Source of the DNA: Melghirimyces algeriensis
GTDB taxonomy: Bacteria; Bacillota; Bacilli; Thermoactinomycetales; DSM-45169
Assembly: GCF_900182565.1 (NCBI RefSeq)
Contig: NZ_FXTI01000010.1
Location: 51,384 to 115,383 of the forward strand
Length of the DNA: 64,000 bases
Reading direction: 5' to 3'
In this document: positions 43,336-51,589 of the stretch, in pieces
Numbering within the stretch: position 1 is the stretch's first letter
How the letters are laid out: the number at the start of each line of letters is the position of its first letter
Made by a program: the position numbers and the translations under genes
Notes under the pieces: model-generated
Told to the model about the DNA's origin: nothing
The model's database searches: none
The model's input: the letters and a program-made list of their open reading frames with translations, nothing else

Positions 43336-44058
43336 CTATTTGAGGGAACAGTGTTTGGATTGACACATCCGGCGTCCGCTTTCCTTGGCTTCCTCTTCTG
43401 TATCAAAATAAACGGCGTTTTCCGGCTTAATCTGGTCCGCTCCACCGGGGCAACCCACTTCGTGATAAATATCGCTGTTCTTACTGGCGATGAACTTGCC
43501 CTTATTCCCTTCTTTTTTCTCATCCTTACACCATTTATCTGGATTGTAACCTTTATCAGTTACATATCCAGGGCATTGCCAAACCCCGATCTTCTTTTTC
43601 TTGGCGATCTCTTCGGCTTCCCGAAAATCATCTAAATATTCACGGCTTTCATTTATGTAACCGACTCTTGCAAGTCCCTTTTTTAGTACCTCTTCCTGAA
43701 CACTCTTTCCATCAACGTATACATAGGCAAGCATCCGGTCATATTTGTCTCTCTTCTCGGTATCAAACTCCAACTCAATTTTGTCTGCGGTCGTTATCAG
43801 TTCTTTTACATAGTTGCTAGCTTCTTTTCCCAGTGGCTGCTCCCCGAATTTCGGGTGATTCGTTTCCGGCGTGTCAAACAGGAGATAGCGAACCTTTTCT
43901 TCTTTTCCGTTTACGCGAAACCTTGTAGTATCACCGTCTATGTGCTTAACGAACTTCACTTCAACCCGATCAGAAGATTTGGTCGATTGACCGGCCGGTT
44001 CTGAACAGGCTGTCAGCAGTAAAGCCAGCATGAGAAACCATACCCAAACCCTGTACAA
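43336..44058 (-). CDS. Lipoprotein thermonuclease (SNase-like) with C-terminal zinc-type domain
   Basis: 240 residues from a TTG at 44058, set by AAAGGAGG. Lipobox LTAC with Cys at residue 18. SNase fold: FVKHIDGDTTRFRV, VRYLLFDTPET, KEASNYVKELI, EKRDKYDRMLAYVYVDG, ARVGYI. The catalytic Arg/Glu pattern of staphylococcal nuclease is largely kept. The tail (FIASKNSDIYHEVGCPGG ... CQSKHC) resembles Ada-type metal-binding modules attached to secreted nucleases. Acts outside the membrane. Confidence 0.85.
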   Translation of the reverse strand: MYRVWVWFLMLALLLTACSEPAGQSTKSSDRVEVKFVKHIDGDTTRFRVNGKEEKVRYLLFDTPETNHPKFGEQPLGKEASNYVKELITTADKIELEFDTEKRDKYDRMLAYVYVDGKSVQEEVLKKGLARVGYINESREYLDDFREAEEIAKKKKIGVWQCPGYVTDKGYNPDKWCKDEKKEGNKGKFIASKNSDIYHEVGCPGGADQIKPENAVYFDTEEEAKESGRRMCQSKHCSLK

Positions 44059-44089
44059 AGCTATTTCCTCCTTTTGATGAAGTATATTA

Positions 44090-44190
44090 TAAAACAAAAG
44101 ATATAGTAACATATAGTTATTTTTATATAAAGATAAAAACTACTTATAGTTTATAAAACTATAGTTAAAAAGTAGTATGTAACTAAATCA
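44090..44190. other. AT-rich region with nested inverted repeats
   Basis: TATAGTTTATAAAACTATA is a perfect palindrome, flanked by ACTACTT / AAGTAGT arms. It lies in the 350-base gap upstream of the lipoprotein nuclease. The rest of the gap to 44408 holds only very short frames that I cannot support. Confidence 0.4.
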
Positions 44191-44408
44191 TTCGTTTGCT
44201 GAGAGAGGTGAATTCGGCGATCATTTCCTGTGTTCCAAATATGAGGATATTAACGGAGGAATGAACCAACGTGAGTTGAGGCAAGGAAGAATAATGATTT
44301 ATCATGCCTGAATTTTTAGTGATCCTCTCGTAAGTCGGAACATTCAACGGTAAAATGTTATATAAAGGAATGATTTGCCTCTACTATTTAGTGACTGGGG
44401 GAATAAAG

Positions 44409-45110
44409 ATGAACACAATCGGTATCATCGGTGGAATGAGCTGGGAATCGACTGCCATCTACTACCGGCTGTTAAATAAAGGGATTCGGGATCACCTTGG
44501 AGGTCTGCACTCAGCGAAGATCCGGATGGAATCCTTCGATTTTTCCGAAATTGAACAGCTCCAACGGGAGGGAAAATGGACGGAAGCGGGGAGTCAACTG
44601 GCGGAGGCTGGTATTCGGTTGGAGTCCGTCGGAGCAGATGTTCTCCTGATCGCTACCAATACAATGCACAAAGTGGCAGATATGGTGGAAAGCGCCGTAT
44701 CCATCCCACTTCTTCACATTGCTGATTCGACCGGAGAGCGGATCAAGAAAGCGGGTATTCGCCGGGTTGCATTGTTGGGTACTAAGTTTACAATGGAGCA
44801 GGACTTCTACAGAGGACGGTTAAAGGAGCACTATGGTTTGGAAGTGCTGATCCCTGAACCGGAAGACCGGGATACTGTTCATCGGGTGATTTTTAAGGAG
44901 CTTTGTCAAGGACATATACGGGAGGAGTCCCGACAAGCGTATCTGAATATCATCCATCGTATGTTGTCCAAGGGAGCGGAAGGAGTGATTTTCGGCTGCA
45001 CGGAAATCGGGTTGTTATTGTCAGAGGAAAAGGTGCCCGTTCCCGTTTTTGATACCACCCGTATTCATGCGGAAGCGGCGGTTCACTGGGCATTAGGTAG
45101 CAAAGACTAA
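44409..45110 (+). CDS. Aspartate/glutamate racemase-family protein (YgeA-like)
   Basis: 233 residues from ATG 44409. Strong resemblance to E. coli YgeA: GIIGGMSWESTAIYYRLLN, ALLGTKFTMEQDFYRGRL, GVIFGCTEIGLLL. The second catalytic Cys (GCTE) is present. The first, in the CTNTMH context of YgeA, is Ala here (IATNTMHK). Some family members with only one Cys act as L-specific enzymes, so activity may be altered rather than lost. Confidence 0.88.
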   Translation: MNTIGIIGGMSWESTAIYYRLLNKGIRDHLGGLHSAKIRMESFDFSEIEQLQREGKWTEAGSQLAEAGIRLESVGADVLLIATNTMHKVADMVESAVSIPLLHIADSTGERIKKAGIRRVALLGTKFTMEQDFYRGRLKEHYGLEVLIPEPEDRDTVHRVIFKELCQGHIREESRQAYLNIIHRMLSKGAEGVIFGCTEIGLLLSEEKVPVPVFDTTRIHAEAAVHWALGSKD

Positions 45111-45244
45111 TCGTCTCCATATATTTCAATCGGACTAACGCCTTAGAAATTCCATGAAAACAAAACACCAGAAAACTTGATAGCAACGGAAAGGGAGTTC
45201 CTACAAACGGTTGATACTCTCAATCAGTGAAGAATATGCAAAAC

Positions 45245-45283
45245 TTGACATGCGTTCAATGTTGTAACTATAATGATTACAAC
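45245..45283 (+). promoter_or_regulatory. Promoter and Rrf2 operator of the ywnA-like gene
   Basis: TTGACA (45245-45250) and TATAAT (45269-45274), spacer 18. The dyad GTTGTAA-N9-TTACAAC (45261-45283) spans the -10 box and is closely matched by the site before the next gene. Confidence 0.78.
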
Positions 45284-45299
45284 GGAAGAGGGGGTACTT

Positions 45300-45740
45300 A
45301 TGAAAATCAGCAGTCGCTTTACCATTGCAGTTCACATTTTGTCGTTGCTGTCCATTTCGCGTGATGCTCATTGCACTTCAGAATGGATCGCCGGCAGCGT
45401 GAACACCAATCCAGTGGTCATCCGCAGAGTTACAGGGATGTTGAAAAAAAGAGGTTTGGTGGACGTCCGACCGGGTGCTGGTGGAGCGTACCTTCTGAAA
45501 GGTTTGGATGAGATCACTTTGTTGGATGTGTACAAAGCGGTGGAAGTTGTGGAGGAAGGACAGCTTTTCAACATCCATGAAGAGCCCAATCCGGATTGTC
45601 CGGTTGGTGCCCGGATTCAAACCGTGCTCCAACTCATCCTGGAACGTACTCAGTCAGCCATGGAAGAAGTACTGGGTAATATTACAATGAAACAAGTGGT
45701 AACGGATCTCATGGAAACGGACAAAAAGTCCACTAACTAA
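45300..45740 (+). CDS. ywnA: Rrf2-family transcriptional repressor, YwnA-like
   Basis: 146 residues from ATG 45300 (GAGGGGG site). Winged HTH: MKISSRFTIAVHILSLLSIS, SVNTNPVVIRRVTGMLKKRG, VRPGAGGAYLL. Only one of the usual iron-sulfur cysteines is obvious (NPDCPVG), so cluster binding is doubtful, as in other YwnA-type members. A dyad overlaps its own promoter and a second one precedes the next gene, so it probably represses both. The pair matches B. subtilis ywnA-ywnB. Confidence 0.88.
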   Translation: MKISSRFTIAVHILSLLSISRDAHCTSEWIAGSVNTNPVVIRRVTGMLKKRGLVDVRPGAGGAYLLKGLDEITLLDVYKAVEVVEEGQLFNIHEEPNPDCPVGARIQTVLQLILERTQSAMEEVLGNITMKQVVTDLMETDKKSTN

Positions 45741-45751
45741 TTTTTTTTGCT

Positions 45752-45780
45752 TGTATTGTAACTGCTTCTGTTACAATACA
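45752..45780 (+). promoter_or_regulatory. Second Rrf2 operator
   Basis: Perfect dyad TGTATTGTAAC-N7-GTTACAATACA, containing the same TTGTAAC...GTTACAA core as the site at 45261-45283; 38 bases before the reductase start. Confidence 0.78.
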
Positions 45781-45818
45781 TACCCTCTTCTATTTTATGA
45801 ATGAAAGGATGTTATCAT

Positions 45819-46454
45819 ATGAAAATCGCACTGGTGGGTGCTACAGGAATGGTTGGTCAACGCATCTTGCAGGAAGCATTGCAACGTGGACACCAAGTGA
45901 CAGCGGTTGTCCGTGATCCTTCCCGTATCAGTGAACGACGTGAAAACATGCATGTGGTAACAGGTGATATCTTTGATGCAGAAAGCATTGCTGAAGCGGT
46001 AACGGGACATGATGTGGTGATCAGTGCCTATGGCCCGAAAAAGGGAGAAGAGGAAACCTTGGTACAAGCAACACGCTCTCTGATTAATGGTGTTAAGCGC
46101 TCCGGAGTCCGCCGTCTATTAGCCGTGGGAGGAGCCGGAGGACTGGAAGTGGCTCCTGGGGTCAAACTGGTGGAAACACCTGAATTTCCGGATTTTATCA
46201 AGCCGATCGCTTTGGCGCATCAAGAGGCGTTGGAGATTTACTTGGAAGAAGAGGACCTGAACTGGACAAATCTCAGCCCAGCAGCGCTCATTGAACCAGG
46301 AACCCGAACGGGCAAATACCGCACAGGAACGGATCAATTGGTGACAGATGAACAGGGAAACAGTCGGATCTCTGCTGAAGATTATGCCGTGGCCATGCTG
46401 GATGAAGCAGAGAATCCACGTTTTACCCGTAAACGATTTACTGTAGCTTATTAA
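45819..46454 (+). CDS. ywnB: NAD(P)-binding oxidoreductase, YwnB-like
   Basis: 211 residues. N-terminal Rossmann motif KIALVGATGMVGQRILQEAL binds NADP; AVVRDPSRI, VVTGDIFDAESIAEA and DVVISAYGPKK follow the NmrA/atypical SDR pattern. Probably a quinone or flavin-type reductase. Placed directly after the ywnA-like repressor with a shared operator. Confidence 0.88.
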   Translation: MKIALVGATGMVGQRILQEALQRGHQVTAVVRDPSRISERRENMHVVTGDIFDAESIAEAVTGHDVVISAYGPKKGEEETLVQATRSLINGVKRSGVRRLLAVGGAGGLEVAPGVKLVETPEFPDFIKPIALAHQEALEIYLEEEDLNWTNLSPAALIEPGTRTGKYRTGTDQLVTDEQGNSRISAEDYAVAMLDEAENPRFTRKRFTVAY

Positions 46455-46482
46455 AAAAAGGGGCTAAAAGCCTCTTTTTTTT
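46453..46482 (+). terminator. Terminator of the ywnB-like gene
   Basis: AAAAAGGGGCT-AAA-AGCCTCTTTTT hairpin starting at the stop codon. Confidence 0.8.
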
Positions 46483-46651
46483 GCGTTTGGAGTTGTTGAG
46501 CGTTTGGGGGCATCCGTTGTTTCTGGATCAAATCCGTGAGAAGATGAAGAACAAGACAGCATTCATCCGTCAAGGTTAAGATTTCGTAGTTACAGTCAGA
46601 TGTTTACAAAACGTGTATTGCCAAAGCTCAGTTTTCAGTGAAGGGATGGAG

Positions 46652-47374
46652 ATGGTGAGAACGGAAGAGTGGCGGATTTTTATTGTGGAAGATGATGTTC
46701 AAATTACCGCTTCCATTCGGGATTATTTAAACGGTTATGGTTTTGTTACTCAGGGAGTGACGGATTGGATGCGAGTAGAAAGGGAGTGGCGACAGTTTGG
46801 TCCCCATTTGGTGATCTTGGATGTAAATCTTCCAGGAAAAGATGGGTTTCATTTGTGTCAGGAGATGCGTCGCCATTCATCCGTCCCGATTCTTTTTTTG
46901 TCCGCACGTTCGGGAGAGATGGAACAAATTTATGGGATGGAAAGTGGCGGGGACGATTATATCACCAAGCCGTTTCGCTTGGATGTTCTGCTGGCCAAAA
47001 TAAAGGCGCTGTTGCGAAGGACCTATGGTTCTCTGTCTATTCACGATCTAGGGTTGGCGGTTATTCAGATTGGAGCATTCACTTTTTGGCCGGACAAGGG
47101 AGACATGGAGTTTGAGGGAGAAAGACAGTCCTTGAGTAAAAATGAATGGAAACTGTTGGCTTTGCTGTTGGAACGTCGGGATCAGGTGGTGAGCCGGGAA
47201 GATTGCCTGGAAGCGCTGTGGGATGATCAACGGTTTGTAGATGACAACACATTGACGGTGAATGTTACTCGTCTGCGGAAAAAGCTGGCCCTTTGGGGGC
47301 TGAACGAGGCGATTGAAACACGCCGGGGCGTAGGATATCGGCTGAACTCCGCCATTCTGGGGGGAGAAGCGTGA
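46652..47374 (+). CDS. OmpR-family response regulator, Bce-type
   Basis: 240 residues from ATG 46652 (GAAGGG six bases upstream). Receiver domain: acidic IFIVEDDVQ, phosphorylated Asp in LVILDVNLPGKDG, Lys in YITKPFRLD. C-terminal winged helix: LSKNEWKLLALLLERRDQVV, NTLTVNVTRLRKKL, IETRRGVGYRL. Bce-type regulators switch on antibiotic-detoxifying ABC transporters after phosphorylation by a small membrane kinase. Here an ABC transporter follows but no kinase gene. Confidence 0.9.
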   Translation: MVRTEEWRIFIVEDDVQITASIRDYLNGYGFVTQGVTDWMRVEREWRQFGPHLVILDVNLPGKDGFHLCQEMRRHSSVPILFLSARSGEMEQIYGMESGGDDYITKPFRLDVLLAKIKALLRRTYGSLSIHDLGLAVIQIGAFTFWPDKGDMEFEGERQSLSKNEWKLLALLLERRDQVVSREDCLEALWDDQRFVDDNTLTVNVTRLRKKLALWGLNEAIETRRGVGYRLNSAILGGEA

Positions 47375-47377
47375 AGA

Positions 47378-47473
47378 TTGGAAGTGTTTCTGGATCGGTT
47401 GGGTTGGCGATCGATAGTATACGGATTTTGTCTGACGCCTGATGGGGCGTCTTTTTATCTTGCAAAAATGTAA
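47378..47473 (+). pseudogene. Possible stub of a deleted histidine kinase
   Basis: Starting four bases after the response-regulator stop, a 31-codon frame reads (L)EVFLDRLGWRSIVYGFCLT and then runs through a terminator to TAA. The first 20 residues resemble the N-terminus of BceS-like kinases (FLxDRLGW then a membrane helix). I infer that the rest of the kinase was deleted and replaced by the terminator. Short and uncertain. Confidence 0.35.
47433..47457 (+). terminator. Terminator after the response regulator
   Basis: GACGCC / GGCGTC stem then T5, so the regulator and the ABC genes are mostly separate transcripts. Confidence 0.75.
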
Positions 47474-47574
47474 GCTTTTCAGCGTGGCTGTAAGTTTTTT
47501 CGATGGGAAGGGGATGGATGATCTCATTAAACTGAGAAAGGAGGGTAATCAACAATAAGGAGGATGGAATCACG

Positions 47575-48477
47575 ATGAATGTTTTGGATGTGGAACATGT
47601 AACAAAAAAGGTGGGCTCACGAACCTTGATCGATCAACTGTCCTTTTCCGTACAAAAGGGACAGATATGTGGCTTTCTGGGTCCAAACGGTGCCGGTAAA
47701 ACCACGTTAATCCGTTTGCTTACCGGATTGATTCGTCCAACGAGCGGTGATCTGAAAATCAAGGGGACCAGTGTGATTCAAAACCGTACACAAGCACTTC
47801 AACATGTCGGCGCGATTGTGGAATCTCCCATTTTCTTTCCCTATCTTACAGGTAGAAAAGCCCTTTTCAATTTGGCTCGATTACATCCACAACTAAAACG
47901 CCACCAACGGCAAAGAAAAGTGAGGGAGGTGTTGGAGAAGGTAGGGCTGACGGATGCTGCGGAACAAAAGGTGCGTACTTATTCGTTGGGTATGAAGCAA
48001 CGGTTGGGAATTGCACAAGCCCTTCTTGGCGACCCGGAGATTATTATCCTGGATGAACCCGCTAATGGCTTGGACCCCATGGGAATGCGTGAGCTTCGCA
48101 ATCTTATCCTTCAGCTTCGCAAAGATGTTGGGTGCAGTTTTCTCATCTCCAGTCACTTATTGGATGAACTGCAACAACTGTGTGACCACCTGGTCGTTAT
48201 CAAAGAAGGAAAGCATATCTGGCAGGGAGACATAGACGAAATATTTGGGGAAACACAATATGTTTATACACTTTCTCCCCTTTCAAAAGCAAAAACAATC
48301 ATTCAAAGAGAGTATTCTGTTCAAACATTAGCGCAAAATCAATTGCAAGTGGAGATCCCTGATGAGGAAGTCAGCCGCTTAAACCAAATATTGATCCAAA
48401 ACGACATCCAAGTGATCCGTGTGGAGAAACAACAGAAGCGGTTGGAAGATGTGTTTGTGGAGATGGTGACATCATGA
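47575..48477 (+). CDS. ABC transporter ATP-binding protein, BcrA-like
   Basis: 300 residues. Walker A GPNGAGKTT, signature YSLGMKQRLGIAQAL, Walker B IIILDEPANGLDP, H-loop SSHLLDEL. The length and C-terminal extension (about 80 residues ending RLEDVFVEMV) match bacitracin/lantibiotic-immunity ATPases such as BcrA. It overlaps the permease gene by four bases, so the three genes are one operon. Confidence 0.92.
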   Translation: MNVLDVEHVTKKVGSRTLIDQLSFSVQKGQICGFLGPNGAGKTTLIRLLTGLIRPTSGDLKIKGTSVIQNRTQALQHVGAIVESPIFFPYLTGRKALFNLARLHPQLKRHQRQRKVREVLEKVGLTDAAEQKVRTYSLGMKQRLGIAQALLGDPEIIILDEPANGLDPMGMRELRNLILQLRKDVGCSFLISSHLLDELQQLCDHLVVIKEGKHIWQGDIDEIFGETQYVYTLSPLSKAKTIIQREYSVQTLAQNQLQVEIPDEEVSRLNQILIQNDIQVIRVEKQQKRLEDVFVEMVTS

Positions 48478-49301
48478 TGGCATTGATCGCCAGTGAATGG
48501 GAACGACTTTGGAACCGGAAAATAACCTGGTTTCTTTTTGCTATGATTCCAGTGATTCTGTTTGTTTCCGGACAGTATTATCAAAAGAGTAATCAAGGAT
48601 TGACCCCCGAAAATCCAGCGTATGCCGTCTTGGATAACTTTCCTGTCTTAGTACTTGCCGAACAGTTGATGATTGGCTTTAATTTGATGTTACTGCTTTT
48701 GCTGGTCTTTTCCGTCACGGAAGAGTATCGGACGGGCCAGATCCGGATGGTGATGATCCGTTCCTATTCCTTTTCGCAGTTGCTGTTCGCCAAGTGGCTC
48801 ACAGTGATGGAGGTTATGCTTCTCTTCCATGTCACTTACCTGATTCTAAGCTATGGTTTCGGTGCTTGGATGTTTGATAGCACTTCACAGCTGTTGCTCT
48901 TTTACCATGATGAACCGGTTTCCCATGGACCCGCATTTTTTTATGTTCTGCGTTATTATGCTCTTGCATTTGTAACATTGATAGCCATTTCTTCAATTAT
49001 GACCTTTATTGCAGTGATCAGTCAGTCCACAACGACAGCAATTGGAGGAACCATCGGTTTTTTGCTTGTCTCTGCGGGCTATCCAACGATCTTGCAAAAA
49101 TTTGCTCAAACCATGGAACCACGACCAGATCCACATTGGTACTTTCTATCCATCACGCAGATCCAATATGAAGGCATCGCGTTGGCGCTGGCTCCACACT
49201 CTAGATTCGTGCTTTTTAATACGGGGGTTCTCTTTGCTTATGCGTTTATTTTTGGTGTGGCGGCCCACCTGATTTTCACCAAAAAGGACCGGTTTATCTG
49301 A
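48474..49301 (+). CDS. ABC transporter permease (ABC-2, lantibiotic-immunity type)
   Basis: 275 residues with about six membrane helices. N-terminal amphipathic motif LIASEWERLWNRKITWFLF and FSVTEEYRTGQIRMVMIRSY fit the ABC-2/BcrB-like group. Start overlaps the ATPase stop (ATGATG). Pairs with the second permease to form the exporter channel. Confidence 0.88.
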   Translation: MMALIASEWERLWNRKITWFLFAMIPVILFVSGQYYQKSNQGLTPENPAYAVLDNFPVLVLAEQLMIGFNLMLLLLLVFSVTEEYRTGQIRMVMIRSYSFSQLLFAKWLTVMEVMLLFHVTYLILSYGFGAWMFDSTSQLLLFYHDEPVSHGPAFFYVLRYYALAFVTLIAISSIMTFIAVISQSTTTAIGGTIGFLLVSAGYPTILQKFAQTMEPRPDPHWYFLSITQIQYEGIALALAPHSRFVLFNTGVLFAYAFIFGVAAHLIFTKKDRFI

Positions 49302-49315
49302 AGGAGTGAGTTGAA

Positions 49316-50089
49316 ATGTACGAATTGATTTTAAGCGAGTGGGAACGGATCTGGGCGCGTAAAAAGACATGGATTAGCCTGGCGGTTTTTATCATCTATT
49401 TGGGAATCTCAGCTTATTCATTAAGTTTTTTCTTGATTGGATTCTATACACCAGAGTTGGAGACATCCATTAACTCTCTAAACTTTTCTGTGTTTTTTCT
49501 GAGAGAAGTTGATATGGTTCTGACCTTTATTATCTTACCCATGTTATTTGTCGATTGTTTTGGCGGTGAATATCATTCGGGAGCGTTACGGATGGTATTG
49601 ATTCGCCCGCAATCTCGGATTCGTTTGCTGGGAGCAAAATGGATCGCTATGACGGCAGTGATCGTCCTCTTTTTGACGGTTACGTTTGTGGTGGGGCAGA
49701 TTTGTGGATGGAGTTTATCCCCAATAGTGGATCAGGTCACCTTTTATCCCCAAGGGGAACATTTCACCACATGGGGGGCATTGGGGTACTCCGTGTTATT
49801 TTACTTGACCTTCTTGAGCATCTACCTTGTCTACTTGGGAATCGCCAGTCTGATCAGCACCGTTTTCCCCAATGCGATTCTGTCGTTTTTCTTTATCCTG
49901 GCCATCGTGATCGGAACACTGTATCCCCCTGACGGATTATGGCAGTTCTTTCTATTTACCAGCGAAAAAACCTTTGCCTTATTAAATGGGACGGGGGTAT
50001 CATCGTTCTTGATTGCGCTACCGGTTGTTTTGGGAATCACCTATGGCACAGTTTGGTGGTTGTGGAATCGAAAGAGTTGGGTGAGGTAA
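49316..50089 (+). CDS. ABC transporter permease (second subunit)
   Basis: 257 residues, about six helices. Motifs parallel the first permease: LILSEWERIWARKKTWISLA and FGGEYHSGALRMVLIRPQSR. The two share ancestry. With the ATPase it probably exports or detoxifies a peptide antibiotic, under the upstream response regulator (inference). Confidence 0.88.
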   Translation: MYELILSEWERIWARKKTWISLAVFIIYLGISAYSLSFFLIGFYTPELETSINSLNFSVFFLREVDMVLTFIILPMLFVDCFGGEYHSGALRMVLIRPQSRIRLLGAKWIAMTAVIVLFLTVTFVVGQICGWSLSPIVDQVTFYPQGEHFTTWGALGYSVLFYLTFLSIYLVYLGIASLISTVFPNAILSFFFILAIVIGTLYPPDGLWQFFLFTSEKTFALLNGTGVSSFLIALPVVLGITYGTVWWLWNRKSWVR

Positions 50090-50204
50090 ACATGTATGAA
50101 AACGAATGTATCCAGAATAAGGTTGACTTTTGCTTTTAAAGCGAATAATTGGTAAAATGATTAAACTGATGAATGAATATTCAATCATAATGGAGGGGGC
50201 TTTT

Positions 50205-50576
50205 GTGAAAGTAGGGGATGTGTTTACTTGGGAACGAACCTTTACCGAAGAGGAAGTATTGCAATTTGCACATTTCTCAGGGGACACAGGCAGCCATCAT
50301 ATGCAGCGTGATGAGCATGGGCGTTTGATGGTACATGGCTTACTAACTTCAAGCATTGGAACAAAAATCGGAGGAGATCTGAATTTTATTGCCAAAGAAA
50401 TGAACTTTGAATTTTTGAGACCGGTTTTTACGGGGGATACCATTACCTGTGAACTCACCATTACCAAACTGGAGCCCATGGAGGGGCACAAAAAGGTAGC
50501 TGTAAAGTCCGTATACCGAAATCAAGAAGGAAAGGATGTGTTATTGGGAACCAGCCATGGCATTATTCGAGATTGA
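50205..50576 (+). CDS. MaoC-like hotdog-fold protein
   Basis: 123 residues from the GTG at 50205, behind GGAGGGGG. VGDVFTWERTFTEEEVLQFA, HFSGDTGSHHM (hydratase-type D...H) and LMVHGLLTSSIGTKI fit the enoyl-CoA hydratase 2/MaoC pattern. Likely acts on an acyl-CoA or acyl-ACP; partner genes are not adjacent. Confidence 0.82.
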   Translation: MKVGDVFTWERTFTEEEVLQFAHFSGDTGSHHMQRDEHGRLMVHGLLTSSIGTKIGGDLNFIAKEMNFEFLRPVFTGDTITCELTITKLEPMEGHKKVAVKSVYRNQEGKDVLLGTSHGIIRD

Positions 50577-50597
50577 ATGACTGCTATTAGATTATAT

Positions 50598-50635
50598 AAC
50601 CCGGACCCTTTGTGTATAGGGTGCCGGGCTTTTTG
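50598..50635 (+). terminator. Terminator of the MaoC-like gene
   Basis: AACCCGGACCCT / AGGGTGCCGGGCTT with T5. Confidence 0.78.
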
Positions 50636-50756
50636 TAAGGGATCGATTGGTGGACGATTGTGCCTTGAGGCACCTGTGTCAAGTGATCCGGGATAGTGTT
50701 TCCCTGTTGACGAAATGGTATGAACATTATACCATGCACTGGCGGGAGGTGATTGG

Positions 50757-51185
50757 ATGAAAAGAATGGATGTGGTTTACGCCTTCATTTATGATGAGAA
50801 TCAAGATAAAGTGTTGATGGTGAAGAACCGCAGGGGAAGTTCGTTTGAGTATACGCTTCCCGGAGGGGCGGTTGAGGAAAGAGAAACATTGGAGCAGGCA
50901 GCCATAAGGGAAACGAAGGAGGAAACGGGATTTCACATTGAAGTGGGATCGATTCTGGCTGTGAATGAAGCGATCTTTGAAAAGAGAGGGCATCATGCGA
51001 TTTTTTTCACTTTCTTGGCAAGAATCACAGGTGGAGAAATGAACCTGTCACGCCCTGAAGAAATTGCAGATATTTCTTGGATGGATCTTGATGAGGCTGA
51101 TCAATGGATGCCTTATCTGCCCGGTGGAGTAAGCAAACTGTTGAAGAATAAATACTCCGCTCCCTATATGTTTCAAGGTAAATAA
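50757..51185 (+). CDS. Nudix hydrolase
   Basis: 142 residues, start behind GGCGGGAGG. Nudix box GGAVEERETLEQAAIRETKE-E-TGF. The C-terminal part (EIADISWMDLDEADQWMPYL) is as in ADP-ribose or 8-oxo-dGTP pyrophosphatases; the substrate is unknown. Not closely similar to the other Nudix gene in this window. Confidence 0.9.
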   Translation: MKRMDVVYAFIYDENQDKVLMVKNRRGSSFEYTLPGGAVEERETLEQAAIRETKEETGFHIEVGSILAVNEAIFEKRGHHAIFFTFLARITGGEMNLSRPEEIADISWMDLDEADQWMPYLPGGVSKLLKNKYSAPYMFQGK

Positions 51186-51195
51186 GTGGTGGTTA

Positions 51196-51327
51196 TTACT
51201 CCTTTGTTTGCTTTTCCAAGCTATGCGGATGACGCTTCGATCGAGCAGCCACCCAAATAAAGTAACCCAGTCCTCCATAAATAATTCCAGACCCCACAAT
51301 AAGCATGATCCAAGCCGAGGCATTCAT
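51196..51327 (-). CDS. Small membrane protein resembling MetS, NSS-transporter small subunit
   Basis: 43 residues, ATG at 51327 behind GGGGG. MNASAWIMLIVGSGIIYGGL then GYFIWVAARSKRHPH: one helix with a basic tail, like the MetS family that accompanies methionine/alanine importers of the NSS family. No transporter gene lies next to it, so the assignment rests on shape and the SAxxM..GGL pattern. Confidence 0.55.
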   Translation of the reverse strand: MNASAWIMLIVGSGIIYGGLGYFIWVAARSKRHPHSLEKQTKE

Positions 51328-51589
51328 GGAACGATTCCCCCTTGTTTTGAATCATTACCTGTTGAAGAACCATAAAAACAGATTCTTGATATAAACAGTT
51401 ATTTCCTGCTTCTGTTTTGCAGGTCAGAAATGATTCTTTTTATATTTATGTCAATGTGGAAAAGAAAATCCCTGGATTCTGTTATAGGGATGAAAACAGC
51501 ATCGCATGAGGGATACTTGATTGATTAAACAAGGAAGGTCCTTGCAATGGATCTTCAGTAAAAAAGGGTTTCCTCAAACATAGAAAGGA

